A stretch of DNA of 64,000 nucleotides, taken from contig NZ_RBWU01000002.1 in assembly GCF_003634705.1 (NCBI RefSeq), positions 682,001 to 746,000 on the forward strand, given 5' to 3'. The translations under genes and the position numbers were made by a program. This stretch comes from Actinomadura pelletieri DSM 43383. Lineage in GTDB: Bacteria; Actinomycetota; Actinomycetes; Streptosporangiales; Streptosporangiaceae. Of the stretch, positions 7,651-15,965 are shown one piece after another (position 1 is the stretch's first letter; the number at the start of each line of letters is the position of its first letter). The notes under the pieces are model-generated. The model ran no database searches. It had not been told where the DNA came from and saw only the letters and a program-made list of their open reading frames with translations.

Positions 7651-8798
7651 GCGGCGACACCCCGCGCCGCGTCGTCATCGTCGGCGGCGGCCTCGCCGGG
7701 CACACGGCGGCCGTGACGCTGCGCGACGCGGGCTACGACGGCGGAATCACCATGCTCACCGCGGAACCGCGCCCGCCCTACGACCGGCCGCCGCTGTCGA
7801 AGGAACTGCTGGCCGGGACGGTCGACGACAGCACTCTTCAGACCGACCTCGCGGACCTCGACGTCGACCTGCGCCTGCGGTGCCGTGCCCTGCGGCTGCG
7901 TCCGGACGCCGTGGACAGCACCGGCGGCGCCCACCGCTACGACGCCGTCGTCCTCGCGACCGGTTCGTCACCCATCGGGCTGGGCGGGACGTCCCGCTCC
8001 GTCCACGAACTGCGCACGGTCGAGGACGCGCGGCGGCTGCGCGCGGCGCTGCGGGAGGCCGGCTCGGTCGCGGTCGTCGGCGCGGGATGGGTCGGCAACG
8101 AGGTGGCCACCCGGGCCGCCGCCCTGGACCTGAAGGTCACCGTCATCGACGCCGCGCCCACACCTCTCGCACGGGCCCTGCCCGCCGCGCTCGGCGAGCA
8201 CCTCGTCCCGTGGTTCGCCGCGCAGGGAATCGACCTCCGGCTGAGAACGCTCGTCGACGGCGTCGACGAACGCGGCGTCCGCCTCACCGGCGGTGGCCGC
8301 GTGGACGCCGACATCGTCGTGACGGGCATCGGCGCCCGGCCCGACACCGGCTGGCTCCTGGACAGCGGAGTCCCCCTCGCCCCGGACGGCGCCGTCGAGG
8401 CCGACGCGACCCTGCGTGCCGGGCCGGGCCCGGTCTACGCGGCCGGGGACATCGTCCGGTGGCCGTCCCGGCTGTTCGGCGCGCGGATCCGAGTCGAGCA
8501 CTGGGACCATGCGGCGGCGTCCGCCCGGACCGCCGCCCGGAACCTGCTCGGTCACGCCGAACCTTACGATCCGGTGCCCTACTTCTGGTCCGACCAGCTC
8601 GGGCACCGCCTCCAGTACGTCGGCCACCACCACGGCGCCGACCGGCTCGTCCTGCGCGGCGACCCGGCCGGGGAGGACCCCTGGTCGGCCCTGTGGTTCC
8701 ACGGCGAACGGCTCCGCGCGGCCCTCGCCGTCGACAACCCGCGAGACGCCCGCGACGCCCGCCGCCGCATAGCCGGACCGGACACCCGGGGTCGATGA
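7647..8798 (+). CDS. FAD-dependent ferredoxin reductase (BphA4-like)
   Basis: A 383-residue pyridine-nucleotide-disulfide-type reductase. The FAD site VIVGGGLAGHTAA is at the N-terminus with the family segment PYDRPPLSKELL. A second dinucleotide fold VAVVGAGWVGNEVA binds NADH, and VYAAGDIVRWPSRLFG is the flavin ribityl motif. The C-terminal domain carries EHWDHA and PYFWSDQLGHRLQYVG, both typical of oxygenase-coupled ferredoxin reductases. It would pass electrons from NADH to the Rieske ferredoxin encoded upstream and is the last gene of the operon. Confidence 0.93.
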   Translation: MSGDTPRRVVIVGGGLAGHTAAVTLRDAGYDGGITMLTAEPRPPYDRPPLSKELLAGTVDDSTLQTDLADLDVDLRLRCRALRLRPDAVDSTGGAHRYDAVVLATGSSPIGLGGTSRSVHELRTVEDARRLRAALREAGSVAVVGAGWVGNEVATRAAALDLKVTVIDAAPTPLARALPAALGEHLVPWFAAQGIDLRLRTLVDGVDERGVRLTGGGRVDADIVVTGIGARPDTGWLLDSGVPLAPDGAVEADATLRAGPGPVYAAGDIVRWPSRLFGARIRVEHWDHAAASARTAARNLLGHAEPYDPVPYFWSDQLGHRLQYVGHHHGADRLVLRGDPAGEDPWSALWFHGERLRAALAVDNPRDARDARRRIAGPDTRGR

Positions 8799-8818
8799 GG
8801 GTGCCCCGAAGACCGCTA

Positions 8819-8834
8819 TATGGGTATCCCCATA
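8819..8834. promoter_or_regulatory. Inverted repeat upstream of the secreted serine hydrolase gene
   Basis: TATGGG-TATC-CCCATA is an inverted repeat with 6-base arms in the 94-base gap before the next gene. It may be an operator for that gene or part of the end of the catabolic transcript. No clear U-tract follows, so an operator seems somewhat more likely. Confidence 0.25.
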
Positions 8835-8892
8835 CTCACTCTGGGTGACATCTGCAGTGTGTGCTGTTCAGCGCTGATCTAGATTCGCCGAT

Positions 8893-10071
8893 ATGGACAC
8901 GGGGGAGTCAGGGCGAAGTCAGGGCCTCTGCCGAGGGCCCGTCGCGGTGCTGGTGGTCGCGGCCACGATCGGGGGGACGGTCTCGGCCTCACCGCCCGCG
9001 ATGGCCGAGGGTTCGGCGCACCGGTGCGGCGATCGGGGCGCCGTCCGGCAGGTCTTAGATCGGGTGACGGGCGTCCATGGCCTGACCGGGGCGACCGTTC
9101 GCGTGGACGATCCGCGGTGCGGAACCTGGACGGCGGCGAGCGGGGTCGCCGACCGGCGCACCGGACGGCCGATGACCGCGAACCTGCGGTTCCGGGTCGG
9201 CAGCATCGCCAAGACGTTCACCGCGACTACGGTCCTGGCCCTCGCCGCCGAAGGACGGATCGGGCTGGACGCCCCGATCAGCCGTTACCTCCCCGGCCTC
9301 GTCGACGAGAACGGCTACGACGGGCGGAAGATCACCGTCCGGAGCCTGCTGCGGCACACCAGCGGCCTGCCCGACCACATGGACACTTTCGCGAGCACGG
9401 ACGAATTCCGGTTCCGGCACTTCGACCCCGAGGAAAGCGTCGAACGGGCCCTGACCCTCCCGCCCCCGAAAGCGACCTGGCACTACTCCACCACCAACTA
9501 CGTCATCGCCGGACTCGTCATCGAGAAGGCGACCGGGCATCGCGCGGAGGACGAGATCCAACGCCGGATCATCGCGCCGCTGCGGCTGCGCGACACCTAC
9601 TGGCCCGGCGACCAGATTCGGATCCGCGGCCCGCACCCGCGCGGTTACGTCCGCCGGGAGGTGAAGGGAACGGTCCGCTGGGACGACTACACCGAGATGA
9701 ACACGTCCACGGCCTGGACCGGCGGCGCGCTGATCTCCACCCCGCGGGACGTGAGCGTGTTCTACGACGCGCTCCTCGGCGGACGGCTGCTGCCGCCGAA
9801 GTCGCTCGCGGAGATGAAGGTGACCGTCGCCCTCGACCCCGACCGTGTCTGGGACGGCGCCGCGTACGGGCTCGGGCTGATCGGCACCCCGCTGCGCTGC
9901 GGCGGAACGTGGTGGGGACACGCCGGTGACATCGACGGCTTCACCACGATCTCGGGTGTCGCGCCGTCCGGGCGCCGCGTCGCCATCGCCTTCAACGAGA
10001 ACCCCTCGACCAATGCGGCGTTCGACGAAGAACTCGACCTCGTCCAGACCGCGCTGTGCGACCCGCGATGA
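8893..10071 (+). CDS. Secreted serine hydrolase, beta-lactamase/D-Ala-D-Ala carboxypeptidase fold (class C/S12 type)
   Basis: A 392-residue protein with an N-terminal export signal (hydrophobic VAVLVVAATIGGTVSA). The penicillin-binding fold follows: the SxxK nucleophile GSIAKTF near residue 103, WHYSTTNYVIAG with the Tyr-x-Asn-like motif near 197, and GHAGD near 342 replacing the KTG box, as in S12 enzymes. These act on D-amino-acid peptides, esters or beta-lactams outside the membrane. It overlaps the region of the next gene's alternative start, and both encode secreted hydrolases on the same strand. Physiological substrate unknown. Confidence 0.87.
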   Translation: MDTGESGRSQGLCRGPVAVLVVAATIGGTVSASPPAMAEGSAHRCGDRGAVRQVLDRVTGVHGLTGATVRVDDPRCGTWTAASGVADRRTGRPMTANLRFRVGSIAKTFTATTVLALAAEGRIGLDAPISRYLPGLVDENGYDGRKITVRSLLRHTSGLPDHMDTFASTDEFRFRHFDPEESVERALTLPPPKATWHYSTTNYVIAGLVIEKATGHRAEDEIQRRIIAPLRLRDTYWPGDQIRIRGPHPRGYVRREVKGTVRWDDYTEMNTSTAWTGGALISTPRDVSVFYDALLGGRLLPPKSLAEMKVTVALDPDRVWDGAAYGLGLIGTPLRCGGTWWGHAGDIDGFTTISGVAPSGRRVAIAFNENPSTNAAFDEELDLVQTALCDPR

Positions 10072-10082
10072 ACGGAGCGATC

Positions 10083-11627
10083 ATGACCACGACGCGCACC
10101 GCGGCCGCGCTGCTGACCGGCGGCGCGGTGGCCGCCACGATGCTGGTGTCGGTGGCCCCGTCCGCTGCCGCCGCCGCTCCGGCCGGCTCCCTGAGCCGCT
10201 TCTACCACCAGCGCCTCGAATGGAAGGCGTGCACGCTGGGCCCGGATGACCAGGTCGGCAAGGACCTGGACGCGGCCGGAGCCCGGTGTGCAGACGTGAC
10301 CGTGCCGCTGGACTACGCCCGCCCGAACGGCCGCACCATCAAGGTCGCGATCTCGCGGCTGAAGGCGTCCGGTGGGCAGCGGCGGCTCGGCACGATGCTC
10401 ATCAACGGAGGCGGACCCGGCCCGTCCCTCGACATGCCGCCCCACATACGGCAGGTGATGGGGGCGGCCGGGCCGCGCTACGACCTGGTCGGCATGGACC
10501 CGAGATCGCTCGGACGCAGCGCCCCGGTCGACTGCGGCTGGAAGGTCGGCACCTGGATCAAGGGCGCCGGAACGACCCGCCGTTCGTTCGAGCAGTCGGC
10601 GCGGTTCGCCAAGGACCTGGCGGACCGGTGCGCCAGGACGAACCAGGACCTGCTGCCGCACATCAGCACGCGCAACATCGCCCGCGACATGGACATCGTC
10701 CGGAGCGTGCTCGGCGAGCGGAAGATGTCCTACAACGGCGCGTCGTACGGCACCTACCTCGGCGCGGTGTACGCGACGATGTTCCCGGGACGGCTCGACC
10801 GCGTCGTCTTGGACAGCTCCATGGACCCCGACGCCTGGGGGCCGCGCTTGCTGGCGCCCGCCGTGAACGCCAACGAGAAGGCGCTCGCCGCCTGGGCCGG
10901 ATGGGCGGCGAAACGCGACGCCGAATACGGCCTGGGCGACACCCGGACCGAGGTCCTCAAGCTGGTCCGCCACATCCACGCGGTGTCCGGCGAACGGCCC
11001 CTGAAAATCGGTCGGTACCGGGTGGACGCCACTCTGGTGCCGGTCGTCCTGGTCGACTACCTCGGCACCGACGAGGTCTCGTCACGTGCCGCCCTCGCCG
11101 GAGCCGTCCGGGTGATGCGGGAGGCCGCGGCGGGACGTCCCGCCACGCCCACCCCCGACCTGGCCGACGAACTCGCCTACCTGACGGCGCCGACGGCCCA
11201 GGACGCCCGCGACGGCAGCGGACAGGTCTCGCTCATCTGCGGGGACGTCGCCGTGCCCCGCGACCCGGCCGTCTACTGGCGCGACATCCAGAAGCACCGG
11301 GCCGGCGCGCCGATCTTCGGTGCGCTGGGCCACAACATCCAGCCCTGCGCGTACTGGCCGACCCGGCCCGCGGAAACGCCGACCACGATCAAAACGGACC
11401 TTCCGGCGCTGATGGTGGCCGCGACCGGCGACACCCGCACCACGTACGAGAGCAACCAGGCCCTGCACCGGCTGCTGCGCGGCGCAAAGATGATCACGCT
11501 GGACGCCTTCGTCCATGCTCCGTACCAGCGCGGATATCCCAACACCTGTGTCCGCGACCGCGTGAACGCCTACTGGCTCACCGGCCGCCTCCCCAGTGGC
11601 GACCTCACCTGCGCCCCGGAGAACTGA
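10083..11627 (+). CDS. Secreted alpha/beta hydrolase, S33 tripeptidyl-aminopeptidase family
   Basis: A 514-residue exported peptidase of the Streptomyces TAP/SlpD type. An Ala-rich signal peptide (LLTGGAVAATMLVSVAPSAA) precedes a catalytic domain with oxyanion GGGPGPS, nucleophile NGASYGTYLG (Ser near 220), the C-terminal TAP domain ending with AATGDTRT (acid near 448) and FVHAPY (His near 477). Family enzymes release short peptides from N-termini outside the cell. The ATG at MTTTRTAA is preferred over the upstream in-frame GTG and ATG because it follows GGAG and begins the signal peptide directly. Confidence 0.88.
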   Translation: MTTTRTAAALLTGGAVAATMLVSVAPSAAAAAPAGSLSRFYHQRLEWKACTLGPDDQVGKDLDAAGARCADVTVPLDYARPNGRTIKVAISRLKASGGQRRLGTMLINGGGPGPSLDMPPHIRQVMGAAGPRYDLVGMDPRSLGRSAPVDCGWKVGTWIKGAGTTRRSFEQSARFAKDLADRCARTNQDLLPHISTRNIARDMDIVRSVLGERKMSYNGASYGTYLGAVYATMFPGRLDRVVLDSSMDPDAWGPRLLAPAVNANEKALAAWAGWAAKRDAEYGLGDTRTEVLKLVRHIHAVSGERPLKIGRYRVDATLVPVVLVDYLGTDEVSSRAALAGAVRVMREAAAGRPATPTPDLADELAYLTAPTAQDARDGSGQVSLICGDVAVPRDPAVYWRDIQKHRAGAPIFGALGHNIQPCAYWPTRPAETPTTIKTDLPALMVAATGDTRTTYESNQALHRLLRGAKMITLDAFVHAPYQRGYPNTCVRDRVNAYWLTGRLPSGDLTCAPEN

Positions 11628-11840
11628 GCACCCTTTCCGCCACACCCTCGGCGGCGTCAGCGGCGCACCAGGTCGCCGGTGGGTTCGCCGTCGAGGGTGA
11701 CCTGTCCCCGGTACAACCGCGAGCCCGGACAACGCCGCCCGTGAGTTCCGCCCGGCGTGCGACCGCCATACGGCGATGTGTCGCCGGACGGCGCGAATCC
11801 CGTGGTCGACCTCCCTAACCGGGGAGGGAAGCCGTGCCGA

Positions 11841-12788
11841 TCAGCGGCGGTAGGCGTCCATGTCGACGTTGCCGCCGCACACGATGGTGGCCACGTGGCG
11901 TCCGGCGAAGCGGTCGCGGTCTTCGAGGATCGCCGCGACGCCGAGCGCCGCCGACGGTTCGACGACGAGCCCGGCTTGGTCGAAGAGCCTCCGCATCCCG
12001 GCGATGATCGACGCCTCCCGGACCAGGACGGCGTCGTCGGCGACCAGTAGAAGATCGTCCAGTACGGCCGGGATGGGACGCCGTCCGGCGACGCCGTCGG
12101 CGATCGTGTCGGTCGAGTCGGTGGTGACCACGCGCCGTCGCCGGTACGAGAGCGTCATCGCCGGTGCGCCGACCGGCTGGACGCAGATCACCTCGACGCC
12201 GGGCGCGCAGGCCTTCACCACATGCCCCACCCCGGTGGCCATCGCCCCGCCGCCGAGCGCGATCAGAACGGCGTCGAACGGCCCGGCGTCCACGAGTTCC
12301 AGGCCGATGGTCGCCGCGCCCTCACAGGTCTCGATGTCCAGGCTGTCCTCGACGAGCCGGACGCCGTCGCGCCGCGCGACGGCCGCCGCCCGTTCGCGCG
12401 CCATGTCGAAGTCGCCGTCCACCAGTTCCAACTCGGCGCCCAACGCGCGGATGCGGTCGAGCTTGGCCGCGGGCGCGAAGCGGGACGCCACGACGGTGAC
12501 GTCGAGTCCACGGCCACGACCGGACCACGCGAGGGCCTGACCGAGATTGCCCGCGCTCGCGCAAACCACGGCACGCGATTCGCTCTCGGCCAGCCCGCTC
12601 GCCACGAGTTCGGTGCCGCGCCCCTTGAAACTGCGGACCGGGTTCGCCGTTTCGAGCTTGACGCTCACCGCGCATCCGAGGTCGGGTTCCAGCGCCTCAC
12701 ATCGATACAGAGGGGTGTCGAGAAACACCGGGTCGATCACCTGGCGGGCCGCTCGAATCCGAGCGAGATCGAGACGAGTCTCCAGCAC
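11841..12788 (-). CDS. PLP-dependent threonine/serine dehydratase-like enzyme
   Basis: A fold-type II PLP enzyme of about 315 residues. The cofactor lysine is in NPVRSFKGRG (Lys55 from the chosen start), SAGNLGQALAWSG is the asparagine loop, and LIALGGGAMATGVG is the glycine-rich phosphate site. VCGGNVD near the C-terminus completes the family pattern. Such enzymes deaminate threonine/serine or racemise serine. There is no C-terminal ACT domain, so it is a catabolic or racemase-type member rather than IlvA (inference). The start is uncertain: GTG at 12788 aligns with family N-termini, and another GTG at 12812 is possible; no strong ribosome site is seen for either. Confidence 0.85.
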   Translation of the reverse strand: MLETRLDLARIRAARQVIDPVFLDTPLYRCEALEPDLGCAVSVKLETANPVRSFKGRGTELVASGLAESESRAVVCASAGNLGQALAWSGRGRGLDVTVVASRFAPAAKLDRIRALGAELELVDGDFDMARERAAAVARRDGVRLVEDSLDIETCEGAATIGLELVDAGPFDAVLIALGGGAMATGVGHVVKACAPGVEVICVQPVGAPAMTLSYRRRRVVTTDSTDTIADGVAGRRPIPAVLDDLLLVADDAVLVREASIIAGMRRLFDQAGLVVEPSAALGVAAILEDRDRFAGRHVATIVCGGNVDMDAYRR

Positions 12789-12849
12789 GACACAGCAGCG
12801 TAACCTCGCCACCGCCGCCGCCCCGACATGATCGCCGACCGTCGGTTTC

Positions 12850-14103
12850 TCACGCGGTGGCCAGCGAACGCAGCAGGGACAACGCTTCCAGGAAGTCTCG
12901 ATGGCCCTCGTCGTACTCATTACCGGCCAGCAGGAGGCCAGAGCGGTCCAGGAGCGCCCGGACGAGTGCGATGCCGTCGTCACGAGGCCGCAGGCGCCGG
13001 GCGAGTGCGATGCCTTCGTCGAAGAGCGGCCGGGACGGCTCCGGAAACCTGCACGGGCGGAACTCGTCGCGAACGGCGCACCGGACCGTCAATCGCCGAT
13101 GAAGGGTCACCAATTCCCCGAGATGTTCTTCCGGAGCGGCGTCCGCGCCGGGCCTGAGCACCTCGATCTCGTCCCGCAGGGCGGCGCATTCCTCTTCGCT
13201 CATCCAGCCGCGAACGTGCGGGGCCCATGTGTGAACGGGCGCGCCCAGATGAGGTCGAGGTTCCGCCGGGGGAAACCGCTCGTCCGCGCGGGCGGACGCC
13301 GCCAGCAGCACGGCCCAGAAAGAGGTCTGGTACCCGCTCCATGATCGACGTTCGCCCGTCGCGGCGAGCTCGGCGCACACGGGCTCCGCCTCCTCCAGAA
13401 CGGTGACGGCGCCGTCGAGCCGCCCATCTGCGGCGAGCAGCCGGGCATGGTGGACGAGCGCGTACACAAGGCAGGTCAGAGGCCCGGCGTCCGCCGCGAC
13501 GTTGACGCGTTCCAACTCCACGAGATCGGCGAACTTCGCGAGGGCGCCCTCCACGTCGCCCGCGGCCTCCGACGCGGCGGCCCAGGCGACCACGCGCCAG
13601 GCCGCCGCGCCGTAGGACGGCTCTTTCGTCGGATAAAGCCGATCCAGTTCGGCGTAGGCGGCGGCCGCCTCCTCGTAGCGTCCGTTCTCGGCCAGCCCGA
13701 GAGCCCAACGGCCCAGCCCCGTTTCGCCCGCCGACGGTTCCGACCGGCTGATCGAGGCCATCTCGGCGCGCAGGGCGAAAGCGTCCTGATGCCGTCCACT
13801 CTCGTACAGGTGCCACTGGCAGGTGTCAAGAGCGCCCATCAGAGCGGCCGGACGTTCCGGATGGGTTTCGGGTATTCGCCGGGCCGCCTCGACGGCCTCC
13901 TCGGCGAGCGCTATGGATGCCTCCGGTTTCCCCTGCAGATCCTTCTCGTAGGTGAGCCGTCCGAGTTCTTCGGCCAGGCGGGGGAGGTACGTCGTGGGTT
14001 CGACCTCCGCGAGAACGCGATAGGCGCGGATCCTCTCCGTGGTGGTGAGACGCCTTTCGTTGAGAAGCGCGACGCGCGCCTGCGCCACGGCCCAATCATC
14101 CAT
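12850..14103 (-). CDS. Helical-repeat (TPR-like) hypothetical protein
   Basis: A 417-residue soluble protein made of Ala/Leu/Glu-rich helical pairs (for example LAEEAVEAARRIPETHPERPAA, ENGRYEEAAAAYAELDRLYP, DGRLDGAVTVLEEAEPVCAEL). The pattern looks like tetratricopeptide repeats, with no enzymatic motif. The start MDDWAVAQARV is chosen because GGAGG lies 5 bases upstream; a longer reading to 14226 lacks a ribosome site. Similar proteins in actinomycetes often act as scaffolds or regulators, but the role here is unknown. It is transcribed toward the PLP enzyme gene with a 61-base gap. Confidence 0.75.
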   Translation of the reverse strand: MDDWAVAQARVALLNERRLTTTERIRAYRVLAEVEPTTYLPRLAEELGRLTYEKDLQGKPEASIALAEEAVEAARRIPETHPERPAALMGALDTCQWHLYESGRHQDAFALRAEMASISRSEPSAGETGLGRWALGLAENGRYEEAAAAYAELDRLYPTKEPSYGAAAWRVVAWAAASEAAGDVEGALAKFADLVELERVNVAADAGPLTCLVYALVHHARLLAADGRLDGAVTVLEEAEPVCAELAATGERRSWSGYQTSFWAVLLAASARADERFPPAEPRPHLGAPVHTWAPHVRGWMSEEECAALRDEIEVLRPGADAAPEEHLGELVTLHRRLTVRCAVRDEFRPCRFPEPSRPLFDEGIALARRLRPRDDGIALVRALLDRSGLLLAGNEYDEGHRDFLEALSLLRSLATA

Positions 14104-14427
14104 GCACACCTCCGATGTCAGCCCTTCATACCGGCCTGAGCCGCCGCACGCCACCGCTTTGCCTTCCGCCGCCCGGATCGGCCGTTCGTTGGAACGATAC
14201 TTTGCGGGCCTGGGGTCGCTGATCAACGTGAACGAGTCGTCGGCTGTCTGTAAATTGAAGAAATCCGATGTTGAAAATTGTTGATTGACGGCACTTGACT
14301 ATAACGGTTACTATTCGCCTAGATCTCGGGGCTATCTCTTCGAAGATGTCCGTTCGGGTCGTACTTCCGGCGCCGCCTTCTCGGTCGTCGAACGAACGGG
14401 AGCGCCCACTTTGAATTGAGGAATCGC
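14104..14427. other. Divergent intergenic region between the TPR-like gene and the DUF4360 gene
   Basis: No gene is supported here. The DNA is AT-richer than its surroundings, particularly between 14220 and 14320, and must hold promoters for both flanking genes. A candidate promoter for the rightward gene is listed separately. Confidence 0.5.
14285..14314 (+). promoter_or_regulatory. Candidate promoter of the DUF4360 gene
   Basis: TTGACG and TACTAT are separated by 18 bases in an AT-rich stretch about 115 bases before the start codon. The -35 element matches the vegetative consensus in 5 of 6 positions; the -10 element is weaker. A second reading with TATAAC as the -10 is possible. Confidence 0.35.
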
Positions 14428-15075
14428 ATGCGCAAACGAATCCCCGCATACTTTGCGGCCGGCATGCTGGCCATGACCGCTGTGACCGTCGCCCCGGCCG
14501 CCGCCTCCGGGCAGGTGCTCGCGCACGGCCCCGATGGAGTCACGGTCGACGTGGCGACCGTCAATGGCAGCGGTTGCCCCATCGGATCCGCCGCGGTCGC
14601 CTTGTCCGAGTCCAGCGAGACCTTCACGGTCACCTACAGCGAACACCTCGCGCGGGTGGGCGGCAACTCGAAACCCACCGATGAGCGTAGGAACTGCCAG
14701 CTCAATCTGAGAGTGCACGTTCCGCAGGGCTTCGTGTACGCCATCTCGCAGGTGGACTACCGCGGTTACATCTCGTTGCGGAAGGGTGCGAGCGCCTCGC
14801 TGATATCCTCTTACTATTTCCAAGGCGATTCGCGCACCAGGCACTACCAGAGAAAATTCAGCGGTCCTCTCGAGATGAACTACCAGAGCACGGACATGCT
14901 AGATGTCACCGAACTCGTGTGGTCGCCGTGCGGTGAGCAGCGAAACTTCAACATCAACACGCAGTTGTTGGTCGATATTGGTACCTCGGACAAATCGGAG
15001 ATCAGCTTCATCAGCCTGGACTCCACCGATGGCAACATCAAGACGACCTACCACTTCACCTGGAAGCGCTGCTGA
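14428..15075 (+). CDS. Secreted DUF4360 family protein
   Basis: A 215-residue exported protein of unknown function. A signal peptide (IPAYFAAGMLAMTAVTVAPAAA) is followed by the DUF4360 pattern: GSGCPIGSAAVALSES, FTVTYSEH, NCQLNLRVHVPQGF, DYRGYISL, YYFQGD and WSPCGE..FNINTQL. Conserved cysteines near GSGC, NCQL and SPCG probably form disulfides. The family is common in actinomycetes and fungi and is thought to be extracellular, with no proven activity. The ATG follows GAGGA at good spacing; an upstream in-frame TTG is less likely. The gene is lower in GC than its neighbours. Confidence 0.9.
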   Translation: MRKRIPAYFAAGMLAMTAVTVAPAAASGQVLAHGPDGVTVDVATVNGSGCPIGSAAVALSESSETFTVTYSEHLARVGGNSKPTDERRNCQLNLRVHVPQGFVYAISQVDYRGYISLRKGASASLISSYYFQGDSRTRHYQRKFSGPLEMNYQSTDMLDVTELVWSPCGEQRNFNINTQLLVDIGTSDKSEISFISLDSTDGNIKTTYHFTWKRC

Positions 15076-15357
15076 CAGCGGAAACCCCGACACCTTCGGG
15101 GGAATCCCGGGCCAGAGGGGTACCGAGTCCCGCCCCGGTCAGACCGGTTGATCACCTGGCCCGGATGAGCGCGGACCTGCGCCCAGGACGGCAGCTCCTG
15201 CGGACTCCCCGACCCCGCATGCGGACAGCCGTCGCGCTCGCCGGGGTGCGCACGATGCCGGGCGGAGGAACCACGACATTGGAGGGATCGCCTTACAATG
15301 CCGGAGGTCCGCCGCTAAACTGGCGTCCGGGTCACGTTGCCGAGTCACGGGGTCACC
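15076..15357. other. Intergenic region before the small-ORF/membrane-protein pair
   Basis: No conserved gene or RNA is recognised. The sequence turns from GC-rich to mixed composition toward the right. It probably holds the end of the DUF4360 transcript and a promoter for the following membrane-protein gene, but no convincing promoter elements were found. Confidence 0.4.
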
Positions 15358-15438
15358 ATGGCATTGTGTGCGTTCTGCGGCATTCCCCACGTTGCGGATG
15401 AGCCACCCACGATCTTCCGTGGTGGGTCTCCACGGTGA
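15358..15438 (+). CDS. Possible 26-residue leader ORF with a CxxC motif
   Basis: An ATG opens a 26-codon frame reading MALCAFCGIPHVADEPP... and ending in a TGA that overlaps the GTG start of the membrane-protein gene (GTGA). The overlap suggests translational coupling, and the CAFCGIPH motif could bind zinc. The ORF is too short to identify by homology, and the ribosome site is weak. It may be a coupling leader or a chance frame. Confidence 0.3.
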   Translation: MALCAFCGIPHVADEPPTIFRGGSPR

Positions 15439-15965
15439 CGGATTTCCCGAGTGATGGACGGATCAAGCATCTTGAGTTCATCCAGGCCGCGATAACGCGA
15501 CTCGCCGGGAACTCGTTCCTGGCCAAGGGCTGGGCCCTGACGGCTTCCGCCGCGCTCTACGGCCTCGCGGCGAGCGGCAGTAATCCATGGCTCGCACTGG
15601 CCGCCACCGGTCTGAACGTCGCCTTCTGGTGGCTCGACGGCTACTTCCTGCGTCAGGAACGCCTGTTCCGGTGCCTCTACAACGATGCGCGCAAGCCCGA
15701 CTCGGCCGTCGAACCGTTCTCGATGGACACCAGGCCATATCTCGATGACCCCTACACCGCGCCACGCAAAGTGACGATGTCGCACACTCTACTCGTGTTC
15801 TATGGGGCGCTTTTGGTGACGGGGCTGGCGATCACAGTGGCCACCTTCATCCACGATTCCAATGGCAACAAGGAATCGACCGTCCCCGCGGTATCGTCGG
15901 CTTCCGTTCAGTTCGTGCCCGCAACGAAGTCCGAGATGTTCTGCAACACTTTCGCCATCGTCTGA
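15435..15965 (+). CDS. Small membrane protein, NSFLxKGW / FWxLDGYFLRQERLFR family
   Basis: A 176-residue protein with three likely membrane helices (about residues 32-48, 51-69 and 117-138). The N-terminal half carries HLEFIQAAITRLAGNSFLAKGW, then VAFWWLDGYFLRQERLFRCLY. From memory this is a widespread bacterial family often found near TIR-like and other defence genes; it should be checked. The last 20 residues are read antisense to the end of the convergent SEFIR gene (58-base overlap). The GTG start overlaps the stop of a tiny upstream ORF. Function is unknown; a membrane effector or partner of the SEFIR protein is an inference from position. Confidence 0.7.
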   Translation: MTDFPSDGRIKHLEFIQAAITRLAGNSFLAKGWALTASAALYGLAASGSNPWLALAATGLNVAFWWLDGYFLRQERLFRCLYNDARKPDSAVEPFSMDTRPYLDDPYTAPRKVTMSHTLLVFYGALLVTGLAITVATFIHDSNGNKESTVPAVSSASVQFVPATKSEMFCNTFAIV

